From positions 1 through 53,102 of the forward strand of contig JANWZE010000102.1 in NCBI GenBank assembly GCA_025054955.1: 53,102 nucleotides of DNA, written 5' to 3'. The notes under the pieces are model-generated. The model was given only the letters and a program-made list of their open reading frames with translations. It ran no database searches and was not told the DNA's origin. Position 1 is the stretch's first letter. Each line of letters begins with the position of its first letter. Positions 1 through 8,404 of the stretch are shown here, in pieces. A program made the translations under genes and the position numbers. The DNA is from Blastocatellia bacterium (lineage in GTDB: Bacteria > Acidobacteriota > Blastocatellia > HR10 > J050).

Positions 1-312
1 TTCACTGTGCCGACAGGGCAAGCTCACTGGGAAGTTCTGTTGCGAGCGCGGGCGATTGAAAACCAGGTATTCATTCTTGCTCCAGCTCAAACTGGGCAGC
101 ACTCCGAGCGCCGCAGCAGTTTTGGACATAGTTTAATTGCAGACCCATGGGGTGATGTCATCGCTGCGGCTGGGCAAGAAGAGACGATTGTTTGGGCGAC
201 GCTCGATCTGGAACAGATTCCAAAGGTGCGCCAGCGGATGCCCTGTTTGGAACATCGTCGGTTTGATGTAAGCGGCCCGCATGTTCACGTAAGCAGCCCG
301 CAGGGTGTGTGA
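1..312 (+). CDS. Carbon-nitrogen hydrolase (nitrilase family), C-terminal part
   Basis: The reading frame is open from the first base, so the gene is cut by the window edge and only about 103 C-terminal residues are present. The segment [18 protein letters not shown], followed by [18 protein letters not shown] and [13 protein letters not shown], matches the end of the nitrilase/omega-amidase fold (Nit1/Nit2-like amidohydrolases). The Arg-Ala-Ile-Glu-Asn stretch and the SLIADPWG strand are conserved in that family. The Glu-Lys-Cys catalytic residues would lie mostly upstream, so the substrate cannot be judged. The last codons lie in a short near-repeat (GTAAGCxGCCCGCA twice, about 267-303), so the true C-terminus may have been extended. 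The family call is fairly secure. Confidence 0.8.
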   Translation, partial: FTVPTGQAHWEVLLRARAIENQVFILAPAQTGQHSERRSSFGHSLIADPWGDVIAAAGQEETIVWATLDLEQIPKVRQRMPCLEHRRFDVSGPHVHVSSPQGV

Positions 313-447
313 GCGTGAGTGAGAATGCTTAGAGTCTGATAACCTCCTGAAAAAACAACGAAAGCAGCTTGCGAACAACCCTGCCCGGGAGCACACACCT
401 AGAACTCTGTCTCGGTTCGCGCCGGTGGTCGTCCCACAAAAATCCCA

Positions 448-1011
448 ATGATCATCATCAACGAGATCCTCATCAGCGACGAGATAAAACAACAACCCTT
501 CGCCTGCGACCTGGCCGCTTGCAAAGGTGCCTGCTGCATCGAAGGCGACATAGGCGCGCCACTGGAAGAAGCTGAAGCTGAGTTCCTCCAGTCACACATT
601 AAGCTGCTCGAGCCTTATCTACGCCGCGCCGGCGTCGAAACCATCCAGCGTCATGGAGCATATACACAGGACGCGCAAGGAGTCTTACGAACGCCGTTGA
701 TCGAAAGCGGGGCATGTGCTTACGCGGTACTCGAAAATGGCGTCGCCTTCTGCGCGATCGAAAAAGCCTATGAGGCAGGAATTATCCAATTTCGCAAACC
801 ACTCTCGTGCCACCTTTATCCGATCAAACTCAAAAAACTGTCCACGACTGAGGCATTGAATTTCGACCGTTGGCATATCTGTGAGCCAGCCTGTCACCTC
901 GGCCGGCAACGTGGCATACCGGTATACGAATTTGTTAAAGACGGTCTCATCAGAAAGTATGGCGAAGCATTCTATCGCGCATTGGCCGAGGCCTCCAATC
1001 CATCAATGTAA
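448..1011 (+). CDS. DUF3109 family Cys-rich protein
   Basis: A 187-residue soluble protein starting MIIINEILIS. Cysteines occur as ACDLAACKGACCIEG near residues 19-31, ESGACAYAV and FCAIEKAYEAG in the middle, and LSCHLYPIK and HICEPACHLG towards the end. This is the Cys-cluster pattern of DUF3109, a small family related to the YkgJ-type Zn/Fe-S-binding proteins and found in Bacteroidota and Acidobacteriota. The function is unknown; the cysteines suggest a metal or Fe-S site. It is a stand-alone gene, followed about 10 bases after its stop by repeat family D. Length and ends fit a full-length protein. Confidence 0.8.
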   Translation: MIIINEILISDEIKQQPFACDLAACKGACCIEGDIGAPLEEAEAEFLQSHIKLLEPYLRRAGVETIQRHGAYTQDAQGVLRTPLIESGACAYAVLENGVAFCAIEKAYEAGIIQFRKPLSCHLYPIKLKKLSTTEALNFDRWHICEPACHLGRQRGIPVYEFVKDGLIRKYGEAFYRALAEASNPSM

Positions 1012-1013
1012 CT

Positions 1014-1100
1014 CCTCAGAGAAAGTGGTACAAGCGTCCACGCCTGTGGCGTTTTTCATCGTTTCTGGGCGTCGTCCGGACGACATGAACAACTCTTCTG
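1014..1100 (-). repeat. Repeat D, copy 1
   Basis: About 90 bp matching, in reverse complement, the sequence just before ctaD (about 16753-16845). Shared parts include GTCGTCCGGACGAC, AAACGATGAAAAACGCCAC and the TCTGAGGAG end. Read on the minus strand it contains a weak hairpin, ACAGGCG-TGGA-CGCTTGT, where the other copy has ACAGGCA-GGAA-TGCCTGT. Confidence 0.7.
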
Positions 1101-1109
1101 AAAATAGAA

Positions 1110-1580
1110 TTTTCATCGTTCGTTGTGGGCTCATTGCCCATGAGCGATTCCTCTGAAGATAGCCTACGAAACACGCAAATCTCACGAAAGAATTGTCTTC
1201 TCATCCTTCGTGGCGAGCGCGAAGCTCATGGGCGATTCGCTTGAAAATAACATTTGAGCGTTTCCTCGGAAACACCATTGATGAACACAGATGGAGACAG
1301 AGTAACACCAATCGCGGGTTGAAGAATTCGGTCCTATCCACTCACACGCATTCTACGCGGGGGCCCACAGCGAGGCCCCCATACAGGCCTCCCTGCCTGC
1401 CCGCTTTCCTGGCAAAAACGCGAGCCCACAGCCACCCTGTACGGGCGGCTCGCCGTGGCCGCCTGACTCTTCTCCTCTGCATATAACCATTTTCATCCTT
1501 CGTGGTGAACGTACGTTCATGGGCGATTCCCTCGAAAAATAAGCCCACGAAACACGCAATCAGCGCGAAAGAATCTCTTT
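1110..1580. repeat. Repeat F cluster (three copies)
   Basis: The unit runs TTTTCATCCTTCGTGG, a short hairpin, GGGCGATTCC, TCGAAAATA, and is followed in copies 1 and 3 by ACGAAACACGCAA and CGAAAGAAT. Copies lie at 1110-1200, 1196-1253 and 1488-1580. The hairpin arms differ between copies (GCTCAT/ATGAGC, GAGC/GCTC, TGAACGT/ACGTTCA), so pairing is kept while sequence changes. Confidence 0.6.
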
Positions 1581-1693
1581 ATCGAATTTCGGGAAATTTT
1601 TGGCACTTCTCCAGATTGATCGTATAGGCGATTCCCCTTGACACAAGCCAGCGCAGGCTTAATCATCCGCCTTCAACACACGTGACACATCCG

Positions 1694-1806
1694 TGAACCG
1701 TGGACCGTGGACCGGGGATCGTGGCTCGCAGACCGTGGCCTGTAGACCACAACTTGAATCACGGATCACGAACCACGGAGCACGAATCACGGATCACGAA
1801 TGACGC
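1694..1806. repeat. Repeat C block
   Basis: Tandem, degenerate 10-base words of the types CCGTGGACCG and ATCACGGATC/ATCACGAACC. The block ends directly before the GAGGAGGAG ribosome binding site of the S9 peptidase gene. Related blocks occur at about 6336-6362, 20736-20830, 23645-23770, 45343-45415, 46355-46390 and 50949-51008. Confidence 0.65.
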
Positions 1807-1825
1807 CAATGAGGAGGAGCATACC

Positions 1826-3910
1826 ATGCGTTCACCAGCATTATGGTTACTTTTGCTCATCACGTGGAGTTTCTCATCGGTTCAGGCAGAAGCGATCAGA
1901 AACACGCATCCGTTTTCGGTGCATGACATGCTTGCGATGGATCGAATCCAGGACCCGCAGGTTTCGCCCGATGGCCGTCAGATTGTTTTTGTGGTGAGTA
2001 AAACAGACCTCGACGCCAATCGTCGTCGAACAGACCTCTGGTTGGTTAACATTGATGGAACAGGGCTGCGGCAACTCACGGTGCATCCGGCCAGCGACTT
2101 TCATCCGCGCTGGGCTCCAAATGGGAAAGACATTTGGTTTCTCTCGACCCGCGCTGGCTCATCGCAAGTTTACAAGATGCCCGTTGATGGCGGCGAGCCG
2201 GAACGAATGACGAACTTGCCGTTGGATGTCGGCGTGTTTGTGCTTTCACCGGATGGTTCGCATCTGGCGTTGACCATGGAGGTCTTTCCTGATTGTCAAA
2301 CGGTTGAATGCACGGTCAAGCGCCTGGATGAGCTCAGCAAGCGGAAGGCCAGCGGTCGGATTTACGAGAAACTATTCATTCGGCACTGGGACACCTGGAA
2401 AGATGGGCGACGATCGCACCTATTTGTCATGCCCGTAGGCGGCACAACCGCTGTTGACGTGATGAAAGGAATGGACGCCGATACGCCATCAAAGCCGTTT
2501 GGCGGCACTGAAGAAATCACGTTTACGCCGGATGGGCGCTCGCTCATCTTCACGGCTCGCGATGCTGGCCGCGAAGAAGCGTGGTCAACTGATTTCGACC
2601 TGTATCTTGTGCCAGCGGATGGTTCTCGGCCGCCGCGCTGTCTGACAGAGGCCAATAAGGCATGGGATACAATGCCGCGTTTTTCGCCTGATGGCAGGAC
2701 GCTGGCCTACCTAGCAATGTCGCGGCCCGGTTACGAATCAGACCGCTACCGCATCATGCTGCGTCCATGGCCTGACGGGCCTGAGCGCGTCTTGACGCAA
2801 GCATGGGACCGGTCTGCGGCGACAATCGTTTGGTCGGCTGACAGCCAAACGATTTACACCGTGGCTGACAATATCGGTCAGACATCGTTGTTTGCCATCA
2901 ACGTAGCATCTGGGCAAGTGAGCACGGTGGTCAAGGATGGAACGGTCAGCTCACCGGGCATTGCCGGTCAACGAATCGTCTACGGCTTGGATAATCTCTA
3001 CTCGCCGGTTGAGCTCTTCTCGGTCAATCCCGACGGCAGCGATGTTCGCCAGATCACACGTATCAATGCTGAGAAAGTCGCTGCGGCTCGGATGGGAGCG
3101 TTTGAACAATTTTCGTTCAAGGGCTGGAACAACGAAACCGTCTACGCTTATGTGGTCAAGCCCGTTGACTTCGACCCAGCGAAGAAATATCCGGTCGCCT
3201 TTTTGATCCACGGTGGCCCACAGGGTTCATTTGGCAATCACTTCCATTACCGTTGGAATCCGCAAGCCTACGCGGGCGCCGGCTATGGAGTCATCATGGT
3301 GGACTTTCATGGCTCGACAGGCTATGGGCAAGCGTTCACCGATTCGATTCGCGGCGACTGGGGTGGAAAACCGCTTGAAGACCTCAAACGAGGGCTGGCG
3401 GCAGCGCTCAAGAAATATCCGTGGCTGGACGGCAATCGCGTGGCTGCGCTTGGCGCTTCGTATGGCGGTTACATGGTCAATTGGATCGCCGGCGTTTGGT
3501 CGGAACCATTCCGCTGTCTGGTGGCTCATGCTGGTAACCTGGACGAGCGGTTGGCCTACTTTAACACAGAAGAGTTATGGTTCCCCGAATGGGACCATGT
3601 CGGAACGCCGTGGGAGAATCCGCGCAGCTACGAAAAACATAATCCCATCAACCTGGTCAACAAGTGGAAGAAGCCGATGCTCGTGATTCACGGCGCGCTC
3701 GATTTTCGCGTGGTTGAGACGCAAGGCATGGCTACGTTCACCGCGTTGCAACGGCGCGGCATTCCGAGCAAATTCCTATACTTTCCTGACGAGAACCACT
3801 GGATTCTGAAACCACACAATAGCATTTTGTGGCATGAGACAGTTATTGGTTGGCTCGATCAGTGGCTCAAAGAGCCGGCGCCGACGGCCAGACTGGAGCA
3901 GGGGAGATAG
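1826..3910 (+). CDS. Secreted S9 family peptidase (prolyl oligopeptidase/acylaminoacyl-peptidase type)
   Basis: A 694-residue protein. The start at MRSPALWLLLLITWS is chosen because GAGGAGGAG precedes it and a signal peptide follows directly (cleavage likely near SVQA-EA). The open frame continues upstream only through repeat C. The N-terminal part has PD40/beta-propeller strands (QVSPDGRQIVFV, RWAPNGKDIWFLS, FSPDGRTLAYLA). The C-terminal alpha/beta-hydrolase has the nucleophile in GASYGGYM (Ser545), Asp626 in HGALDFRV and His658 in DENHWI, with normal spacing for family S9C. Export to the periplasm and peptide cleavage are expected. The final codons are part of a 46-bp tandem duplication that runs past the stop. 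Confidence 0.93.
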   Translation: MRSPALWLLLLITWSFSSVQAEAIRNTHPFSVHDMLAMDRIQDPQVSPDGRQIVFVVSKTDLDANRRRTDLWLVNIDGTGLRQLTVHPASDFHPRWAPNGKDIWFLSTRAGSSQVYKMPVDGGEPERMTNLPLDVGVFVLSPDGSHLALTMEVFPDCQTVECTVKRLDELSKRKASGRIYEKLFIRHWDTWKDGRRSHLFVMPVGGTTAVDVMKGMDADTPSKPFGGTEEITFTPDGRSLIFTARDAGREEAWSTDFDLYLVPADGSRPPRCLTEANKAWDTMPRFSPDGRTLAYLAMSRPGYESDRYRIMLRPWPDGPERVLTQAWDRSAATIVWSADSQTIYTVADNIGQTSLFAINVASGQVSTVVKDGTVSSPGIAGQRIVYGLDNLYSPVELFSVNPDGSDVRQITRINAEKVAAARMGAFEQFSFKGWNNETVYAYVVKPVDFDPAKKYPVAFLIHGGPQGSFGNHFHYRWNPQAYAGAGYGVIMVDFHGSTGYGQAFTDSIRGDWGGKPLEDLKRGLAAALKKYPWLDGNRVAALGASYGGYMVNWIAGVWSEPFRCLVAHAGNLDERLAYFNTEELWFPEWDHVGTPWENPRSYEKHNPINLVNKWKKPMLVIHGALDFRVVETQGMATFTALQRRGIPSKFLYFPDENHWILKPHNSILWHETVIGWLDQWLKEPAPTARLEQGR

Positions 3911-3986
3911 CCGAGTTGACGTTCCCCATCGCATCAGGTCGGAGCAGGGAAGATGGCCGAGTTGACATTGCCCAGTGCATCAACTA
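3895..3986. repeat. 46-bp tandem duplication over the end of the S9 peptidase gene
   Basis: GGAGCAGGGGAGATAGCCGA at 3895 recurs 46 bases later as GGAGCAGGGAAGATGGCCGA. Both are followed by GTTGAC, CCC, GTGCATCA or close variants. The first copy contains the stop codon of the peptidase gene. Confidence 0.75.
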
Positions 3987-3990
3987 GAGT
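3962..3990 (+). promoter_or_regulatory. Possible sigma70-type promoter before bchID
   Basis: TTGACA (3962-3967), 17 bases, then TAGAGT (3985-3990). It would give a leader of about 280 nt containing the long repeat A copy. The -10 box is only a fair match and the sequence lies in the tandem duplication, so this is tentative. Confidence 0.35.
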
Positions 3991-4101
3991 TTCGTTCAAT
4001 TGCTGACGGAGACGTCAATTCGCGCTGCATTATCCGCAACGATTATTGATGGGCAAGAGGCTGAAGACAGTCAAGACCTCTTATGGCGGCAGCCTCGCTA
4101 A

Positions 4102-4270
4102 CCCCTGTGGGGAAACTCGAAGCTCCAAATCCGAAATTCAAAACAAATTCCAATGACCAAACTCTCAAATGTGAAACAAGGATTGGGGCAGTGTTTGGAA
4201 CATTGGGATTTTGACGTTTGAACTTGTTTCGGATTTCGTGCTTGGGATTTCGGATTTCCCTCGAAGAGGG
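4102..4270. repeat. Repeat A, long subtype (L1)
   Basis: Bounded by CCCCTGTGGGG and CCCTCGAAGAGGG. It has the inner segment CAAACTCTCAAATGTGAAAC shared with copies at 21064-21230 and 22387-22559. Its right end lies 4 bases before the bchID start codon and can act as ribosome binding site. Confidence 0.8.
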
Positions 4271-4274
4271 TTGC

Positions 4275-6443
4275 ATGTCAAAGATCAAACGCACAAGAAA
4301 ATCTGAACAGGCGCAGCACGACCAACCCGGATTGATCGCCCAGCCGGTCTATCCCTTCACCGCAATTGTCGGACAGGAGGAGATGAAGCTGGCGCTCATT
4401 CTGAACGTGATTGACCCGTTGATCGGCGGCGTGCTGATCATGGGACATCGGGGCACAGGCAAATCAACAGCCGTTCGCGCGCTGGCTGATTTGCTGCCGC
4501 CGATTCTCAAGGTCAAGAATTGTCCATACGGATGCGACCCGAACAATCCGGCGTGGCTCTGCTCCGATTGCGTAGCAAAACGTCGCCGCGGCCGTCTGCC
4601 GGTTGTTTCAAGCGCGGTCCCAGTTGTGGAGCTTCCCATCGGCGCAACAGAAGACCGCGTATGTGGAACGCTCAACATTGAGCGTGCTCTCACCACGGGC
4701 GTGCGAGCTTTTGAGCCGGGTTTGCTGGCTCAGGCGAATCGCGGTTTTCTGTATATTGACGAAGTAAATTTGCTAGAGGACCACCTCGTTGATCTGCTGC
4801 TGGATGTGGCAGCCAGCGGACGCAACATCGTTGAACGCGAAGGGATCAGCATAAGCCATCCGGCTCGATTTGTGCTGGTCGGCTCCGGTAATCCCGAAGA
4901 AGGCGAGCTGCGCCCCCAGCTTCTGGACCGATTCGGACTGCACACACACGTGGAAACAATCACCGATGTGGATGCCAGAGTGCAGATCATTCAACGACGG
5001 GAACAATTCGACCAAAATCCTACGAACTTTCGCGCCCAGATGGAGTCGCAGCAAGAACAACTCCGTCAGCAGATCATCCAAGCGCAGCAATTGGTTGGAT
5101 CGGTCACGATTGATCCGGTGCGGCTCCGGCAGATTGCTCAGTTATGTCTCCAGTTAGGCATTGATGGGCATCGGGGCGAGCTGACGATTATGCGCGCTGC
5201 CAAGGCGTTGGCTGCGTTTGATGGTCGCACGAGCGTGTCTGACGAGGACATCAGGGCCGTTGCGCCGATGTCACTGCGTCACCGCTTCCGCAAGGACCCA
5301 CTCGGAGAAATTGACCCTGGCATGCGGATCGAGCGAGCGCTCGACGATTGTTTTCAGGGAGCGCCTCGGGAAAAATCCCAAGCACCAAATCCGAAATTCC
5401 CGCCGGCCGAAAATCCGAAGCACGAAATCCCAAATCCGGAACGTTTCGGATTTCGAGATTCGGACTTGGAATTTCCCTCGAAGAGGGCTTCGGATTTCGA
5501 GATTCGGATGTCGGATTTCCCCCGGCGGGGGTTAGCGAAGCCATCTCGTCGGCGTCGCACAAGCGCATTGAGCCATCAGCATGGACGGGTCGTTGGAACC
5601 GAGCCGACCAAGCCACAAGCTGGTCAAATCGCTTTGACCGCAACGTTGCGCGTGGCCGCGCCGGCTCAGCCGCTAAGGCGACATTCGCGCCAGGAGCGCC
5701 GGCTACGGATCGCGCCGGCTGATCTGCGGTGGAAACGGTTTCGGCATCGCGCAGGCTTGCTCATTATCTTCGTATTGGATGCCAGTGGGAGCATGGCAGC
5801 AAACCGCATTCACCAAGCAAAAGCAGCGGTCATCAGGCTTCTGCAACAGGCTTACATTCACCGAGACCAGGTTGCGCTCATCAGCTTTCGCCACCAGTCG
5901 GCTGATATAATGCTGCCACCCACGCAGAGCGTTGAACGCGCAAAACGCCTCATTGACGCATTGCCGGTTGGCGGCAGCACGCCGCTCGGGGCAGGCTTGC
6001 TCGCAGCCCTGGCTTTGGCCAAACGCGCTGATAGGCGCGGCGCGCGGCCAGCAATGATGGTGATTCTGACCGACGGGCGAGCCAATGTGAGTTCAAGCGG
6101 CCAACCTGACGTATGGGGCGAACTGGAGCGAATCAGCGCTTCATTTGTTAGAGAACGAATTCCCGCGCTGGTCATCAACACGCAGAGCCGATTCTCGCTC
6201 ACCGGTGAAGTGAGCAAACTCGCCGCATGGCTGAACGCGCGATATATCCACTTGCCGCAGCCAACGGCTCAAACCATTTCGGACTCGGTGACGCGCATGG
6301 TCGAATCCGCCCGGCAGGAACTATCGCAAGTCCGTGGCCCGTGGTCCGTAATCCGTGATCCGCAGCCCCTACAGGGAAAATCCGAAGGACCCGAAATCCG
6401 AAACGTTTCGGATTTCGAGATTCGGACTGGGAATTTCCCCTAG
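4275..6443 (+). CDS. bchI-bchD: Magnesium chelatase, fused BchI-BchD (AAA+ and VWA subunits)
   Basis: A 722-residue fusion. The N-terminal AAA+ domain (about 25-360) has Walker A GHRGTGKST (57-65), Walker B FLYIDEVNLL, a sensor strand GSGNPEEGELRPQLLDRFG and a Cys-containing insert (CPYGC..CSDC) like that of some BchI proteins. The C-terminal von Willebrand A domain (about 495-690) has the MIDAS motif DASGS starting at Asp502. With BchH it inserts Mg2+ into protoporphyrin IX using ATP. In-frame repeat A makes up about residues 364-419 in the linker, where a normal BchD has an acidic/Pro-rich linker. Repeats C and A make up about 688-722 and supply the stop. The start follows GAAGAGGG from repeat L1. 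A fused I-D protein is also known as partner of cobaltochelatase CobN, but the neighbouring H subunit is of BchH type. Confidence 0.88.
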   Translation: MSKIKRTRKSEQAQHDQPGLIAQPVYPFTAIVGQEEMKLALILNVIDPLIGGVLIMGHRGTGKSTAVRALADLLPPILKVKNCPYGCDPNNPAWLCSDCVAKRRRGRLPVVSSAVPVVELPIGATEDRVCGTLNIERALTTGVRAFEPGLLAQANRGFLYIDEVNLLEDHLVDLLLDVAASGRNIVEREGISISHPARFVLVGSGNPEEGELRPQLLDRFGLHTHVETITDVDARVQIIQRREQFDQNPTNFRAQMESQQEQLRQQIIQAQQLVGSVTIDPVRLRQIAQLCLQLGIDGHRGELTIMRAAKALAAFDGRTSVSDEDIRAVAPMSLRHRFRKDPLGEIDPGMRIERALDDCFQGAPREKSQAPNPKFPPAENPKHEIPNPERFGFRDSDLEFPSKRASDFEIRMSDFPRRGLAKPSRRRRTSALSHQHGRVVGTEPTKPQAGQIALTATLRVAAPAQPLRRHSRQERRLRIAPADLRWKRFRHRAGLLIIFVLDASGSMAANRIHQAKAAVIRLLQQAYIHRDQVALISFRHQSADIMLPPTQSVERAKRLIDALPVGGSTPLGAGLLAALALAKRADRRGARPAMMVILTDGRANVSSSGQPDVWGELERISASFVRERIPALVINTQSRFSLTGEVSKLAAWLNARYIHLPQPTAQTISDSVTRMVESARQELSQVRGPWSVIRDPQPLQGKSEGPEIRNVSDFEIRTGNFP
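5364..5531. repeat. Repeat A inside bchID (double copy)
   Basis: Two partly overlapping A units within the coding sequence, in frame and without stop codons. They are translated as segments such as NPKHEIPNPERFGFRDSD, between the AAA+ and VWA domains. Confidence 0.85.
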
Positions 6444-6534
6444 CCACAGATTACACAGGTTAACTCAGATGTTGAACCCTATGCTAATCTGTGCAATCTG
6501 TGGCTTCATTCTGGCGAATTTCCCCCGAAGAGGG
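6365..6534. repeat. Repeat A with nested repeat B
   Basis: A full A unit (6365-6440) closes the bchID reading frame. It is followed by repeat B (6441-6512; CCACAGATTACACAG ... CTGTGCAATCTGTGGC) and an extra A right end (ATTTCCCCCGAAGAGGG, to 6534) that sits 4 bases before the next start codon. Confidence 0.8.
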
Positions 6535-6538
6535 CAGT

Positions 6539-8404
6539 ATGAATCAGCGTGATCAATTCGTCGAAACGCTCTACGAGAAGCTGCTGGAGATTGAAGGGCG
6601 GCTCATCCCGACCGGATTGCACGTGGTGGGACGCGCGCCGGCAGGGAATAACCTGGTTGACATACTGTGCGCCGTGGCGTCGTTCGACCGCCCTGAGCTG
6701 CAGATTCGGTCGCTTCACGCGCTGGTCGCCGCCGGACTTGGCCTCGATGCTCCCTTCGAGGGAACTCCGAAATCCGAATCTCGAAATCCCAAGCCCTCTT
6801 CGAGGGAAATTCCAAGTCCGAATCTCGAAATCCCAAACGTTTCGGATTTGGGATTTCGTGCTTCGAATTTCCCCCCGCGGGGGCAACAGGTTGAAGCACT
6901 GGTGAAAGCTGGTATTAGCCAGTTTCTAGCCATGCCGGCTGATGATTCGGCTGTTCGGAGCGCGGTTGAGTTCTTTCGACGAGAAGCGTCAGTGCCGCCT
7001 GAGCAATCGGTTCGCGTCTTTCAGTTGCTCCAGCGGATTCGCGTTCACCTGGTTGCCAATCGGGAACTCGATGCGTTGGTTGCCGCGTTGCGTGGCGAAT
7101 ACATCGAACCGGGGCCAGGCGCCGACATTGTGCAAAACCCCGATATTCTGCCGACCGGGCGCAATACCTATGCGGTGAATCCGTACAGCGTCCCCTCACC
7201 GTGGGCGTTTCAGAAATCCGAAGCGGTTGTCACAACTTTGCTCGAACGCTTTCGCCGTGAGCAGGGACGGTTCCCGCAAACGATTGCGATGGTGCTGTGG
7301 GGTATGGACAACATCAAGTCGCAAGGAGAAGGCGTGGCGCAGGCCCTGTGGCTGCTGGGAGTTCGACCGCGACGCGACGCCATGAACCGAGTGGTGGATG
7401 TGGAGGTGATACCACTTGGCCAACTGGGTCGCCCGCGCATTGACGTCGTCATGACGGTGTCAGGCATTTTCCGTGACCTATTCGCTCCCACCATGAATCT
7501 GCTAGACAAAGCCGTGAGAACCGTGGTGGCGCTGGATGAACCGCTCCAGATGAATTTCCCCCGGCAGCATGTCCTAGCACAAGTGCAGCAAGGCGACTCG
7601 TATGAGGAGAGCATGATTCGCGTCTTCTCCAATGCTGCCGGCAACTATGGCACCAATGTTGACTTCATGGTGTTGGACAGTCAGTGGGAATCGGCGCGAG
7701 AGCTGGGCGACTTGTTCGTTACACGCAAAAGTTTCGCTTACGGGCATGGCCTGGAAGGCCGGCCAGCACGTGAGCTGATGGACCGCGCGCTGGCGCGTGT
7801 TGAACTGACGTACCAAAACATTGATAGCTACGAAGTCGGCTTGACCGACGTGGATCACTACTTTGAATATCTGGGCGGCGTCACCCAAGCTGTTGAACAA
7901 CGATCTGGGAAGCGGCCGCGCGTCTTCCTGTGCGATGGACTCGCCATGCAACCGAAAATTCGCTCACTCGAAGAGACATTGAAACTGGAAACAAGGACGA
8001 AAACGCTCAACCCGAAATGGTACGAAGGCATGCTTGAACACGGTTACAGCGGCGTCGCGCAGATTGAGCGGCACGTCAGTAACACATTCGGGTGGAGCGC
8101 CACAACGCGCGCGGTGGAAGATTGGGTTTATGACGAAATTTCCAGCACGTTCCTGCAAGATCCTGGCATGCTCAGCCGTCTTCGCCAGTTGAATCCTCAC
8201 TCGACGCGCGCCCTCGTTGGCCGGTTGCTGGAAGCGCATGGGCGCGGTTTGTGGCAAACTGATCCGCAGGTGATTGAAGACCTGCGCCATATCTATGGAC
8301 AGATCGAAGACGAGCTTGAAGGAGTCAGCAGCCCTCTTCCAGCGAAATCCGAAATCCTAATATCGAAATCCGAAACCCTCTTCCAGCGAAATCCGAAGTC
8401 CTAG
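6539..8404 (+). CDS. bchH: BchH-type Mg chelatase large subunit, C-terminal half
   Basis: 621 residues matching only the second half of BchH. The start MNQRDQFVETLYEKLLEIEG aligns with the region after the middle of normal BchH (WEKLLETEG.LI..GLHVVG). Then come the BchH signatures NPYSVPSPWAFQKSEAV, LWGMDNIKSQGE (Trp254) and SGIFRDLFAPTMNLLD, and near the end NTFGWSATTRAVEDWVYDE. Repeat A is inserted in frame at about 72-115 (translated in part as EIPNVSDLGFRASNF) and again forms the tail from about 599. The start is chosen because GAAGAGGG from a repeat A end precedes it by 4 bases. The N-terminal half is encoded by the next gene. The two products must associate to make a working porphyrin-binding subunit, if this chelatase is active. 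Confidence 0.87.
   Translation: MNQRDQFVETLYEKLLEIEGRLIPTGLHVVGRAPAGNNLVDILCAVASFDRPELQIRSLHALVAAGLGLDAPFEGTPKSESRNPKPSSREIPSPNLEIPNVSDLGFRASNFPPRGQQVEALVKAGISQFLAMPADDSAVRSAVEFFRREASVPPEQSVRVFQLLQRIRVHLVANRELDALVAALRGEYIEPGPGADIVQNPDILPTGRNTYAVNPYSVPSPWAFQKSEAVVTTLLERFRREQGRFPQTIAMVLWGMDNIKSQGEGVAQALWLLGVRPRRDAMNRVVDVEVIPLGQLGRPRIDVVMTVSGIFRDLFAPTMNLLDKAVRTVVALDEPLQMNFPRQHVLAQVQQGDSYEESMIRVFSNAAGNYGTNVDFMVLDSQWESARELGDLFVTRKSFAYGHGLEGRPARELMDRALARVELTYQNIDSYEVGLTDVDHYFEYLGGVTQAVEQRSGKRPRVFLCDGLAMQPKIRSLEETLKLETRTKTLNPKWYEGMLEHGYSGVAQIERHVSNTFGWSATTRAVEDWVYDEISSTFLQDPGMLSRLRQLNPHSTRALVGRLLEAHGRGLWQTDPQVIEDLRHIYGQIEDELEGVSSPLPAKSEILISKSETLFQRNPKS
6752..6883. repeat. Repeat A inside the bchH C-half gene
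   Basis: One and a half A units (two left ends: CCCTTCGAGGG and CCCTCTTCGAGGG; right end CCCCCGCGGGGG) lying in frame in coding sequence. Confidence 0.85.

Larger units (their letters stand above)
1012..1825. other. Repeat-rich intergenic region
   Basis: I see no convincing gene here. It contains one copy of repeat D (about 1014-1100), three copies of hairpin repeat F (1110-1200, 1196-1253, 1488-1580), a GC-rich hairpin at 1359-1380 (GGGGGCC, 8-base loop, GGCCCCC) and a block of repeat C (about 1694-1806). Open frames on both strands are short and made of repeat sequence. Confidence 0.7.

Noticed and set aside
1342-1559. Minus-strand frames of 68 residues near 1.4 kb
   Set aside because: Composed of repeat F and a GC-rich hairpin; Arg-rich low-complexity products without start signals.
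5348-5722. Alternative frames through repeat A that read RNPKSGTFRISRFGLGIS-like peptides
   Set aside because: Repeat A is open in several frames on both strands, so such frames arise at every copy and are shadows.
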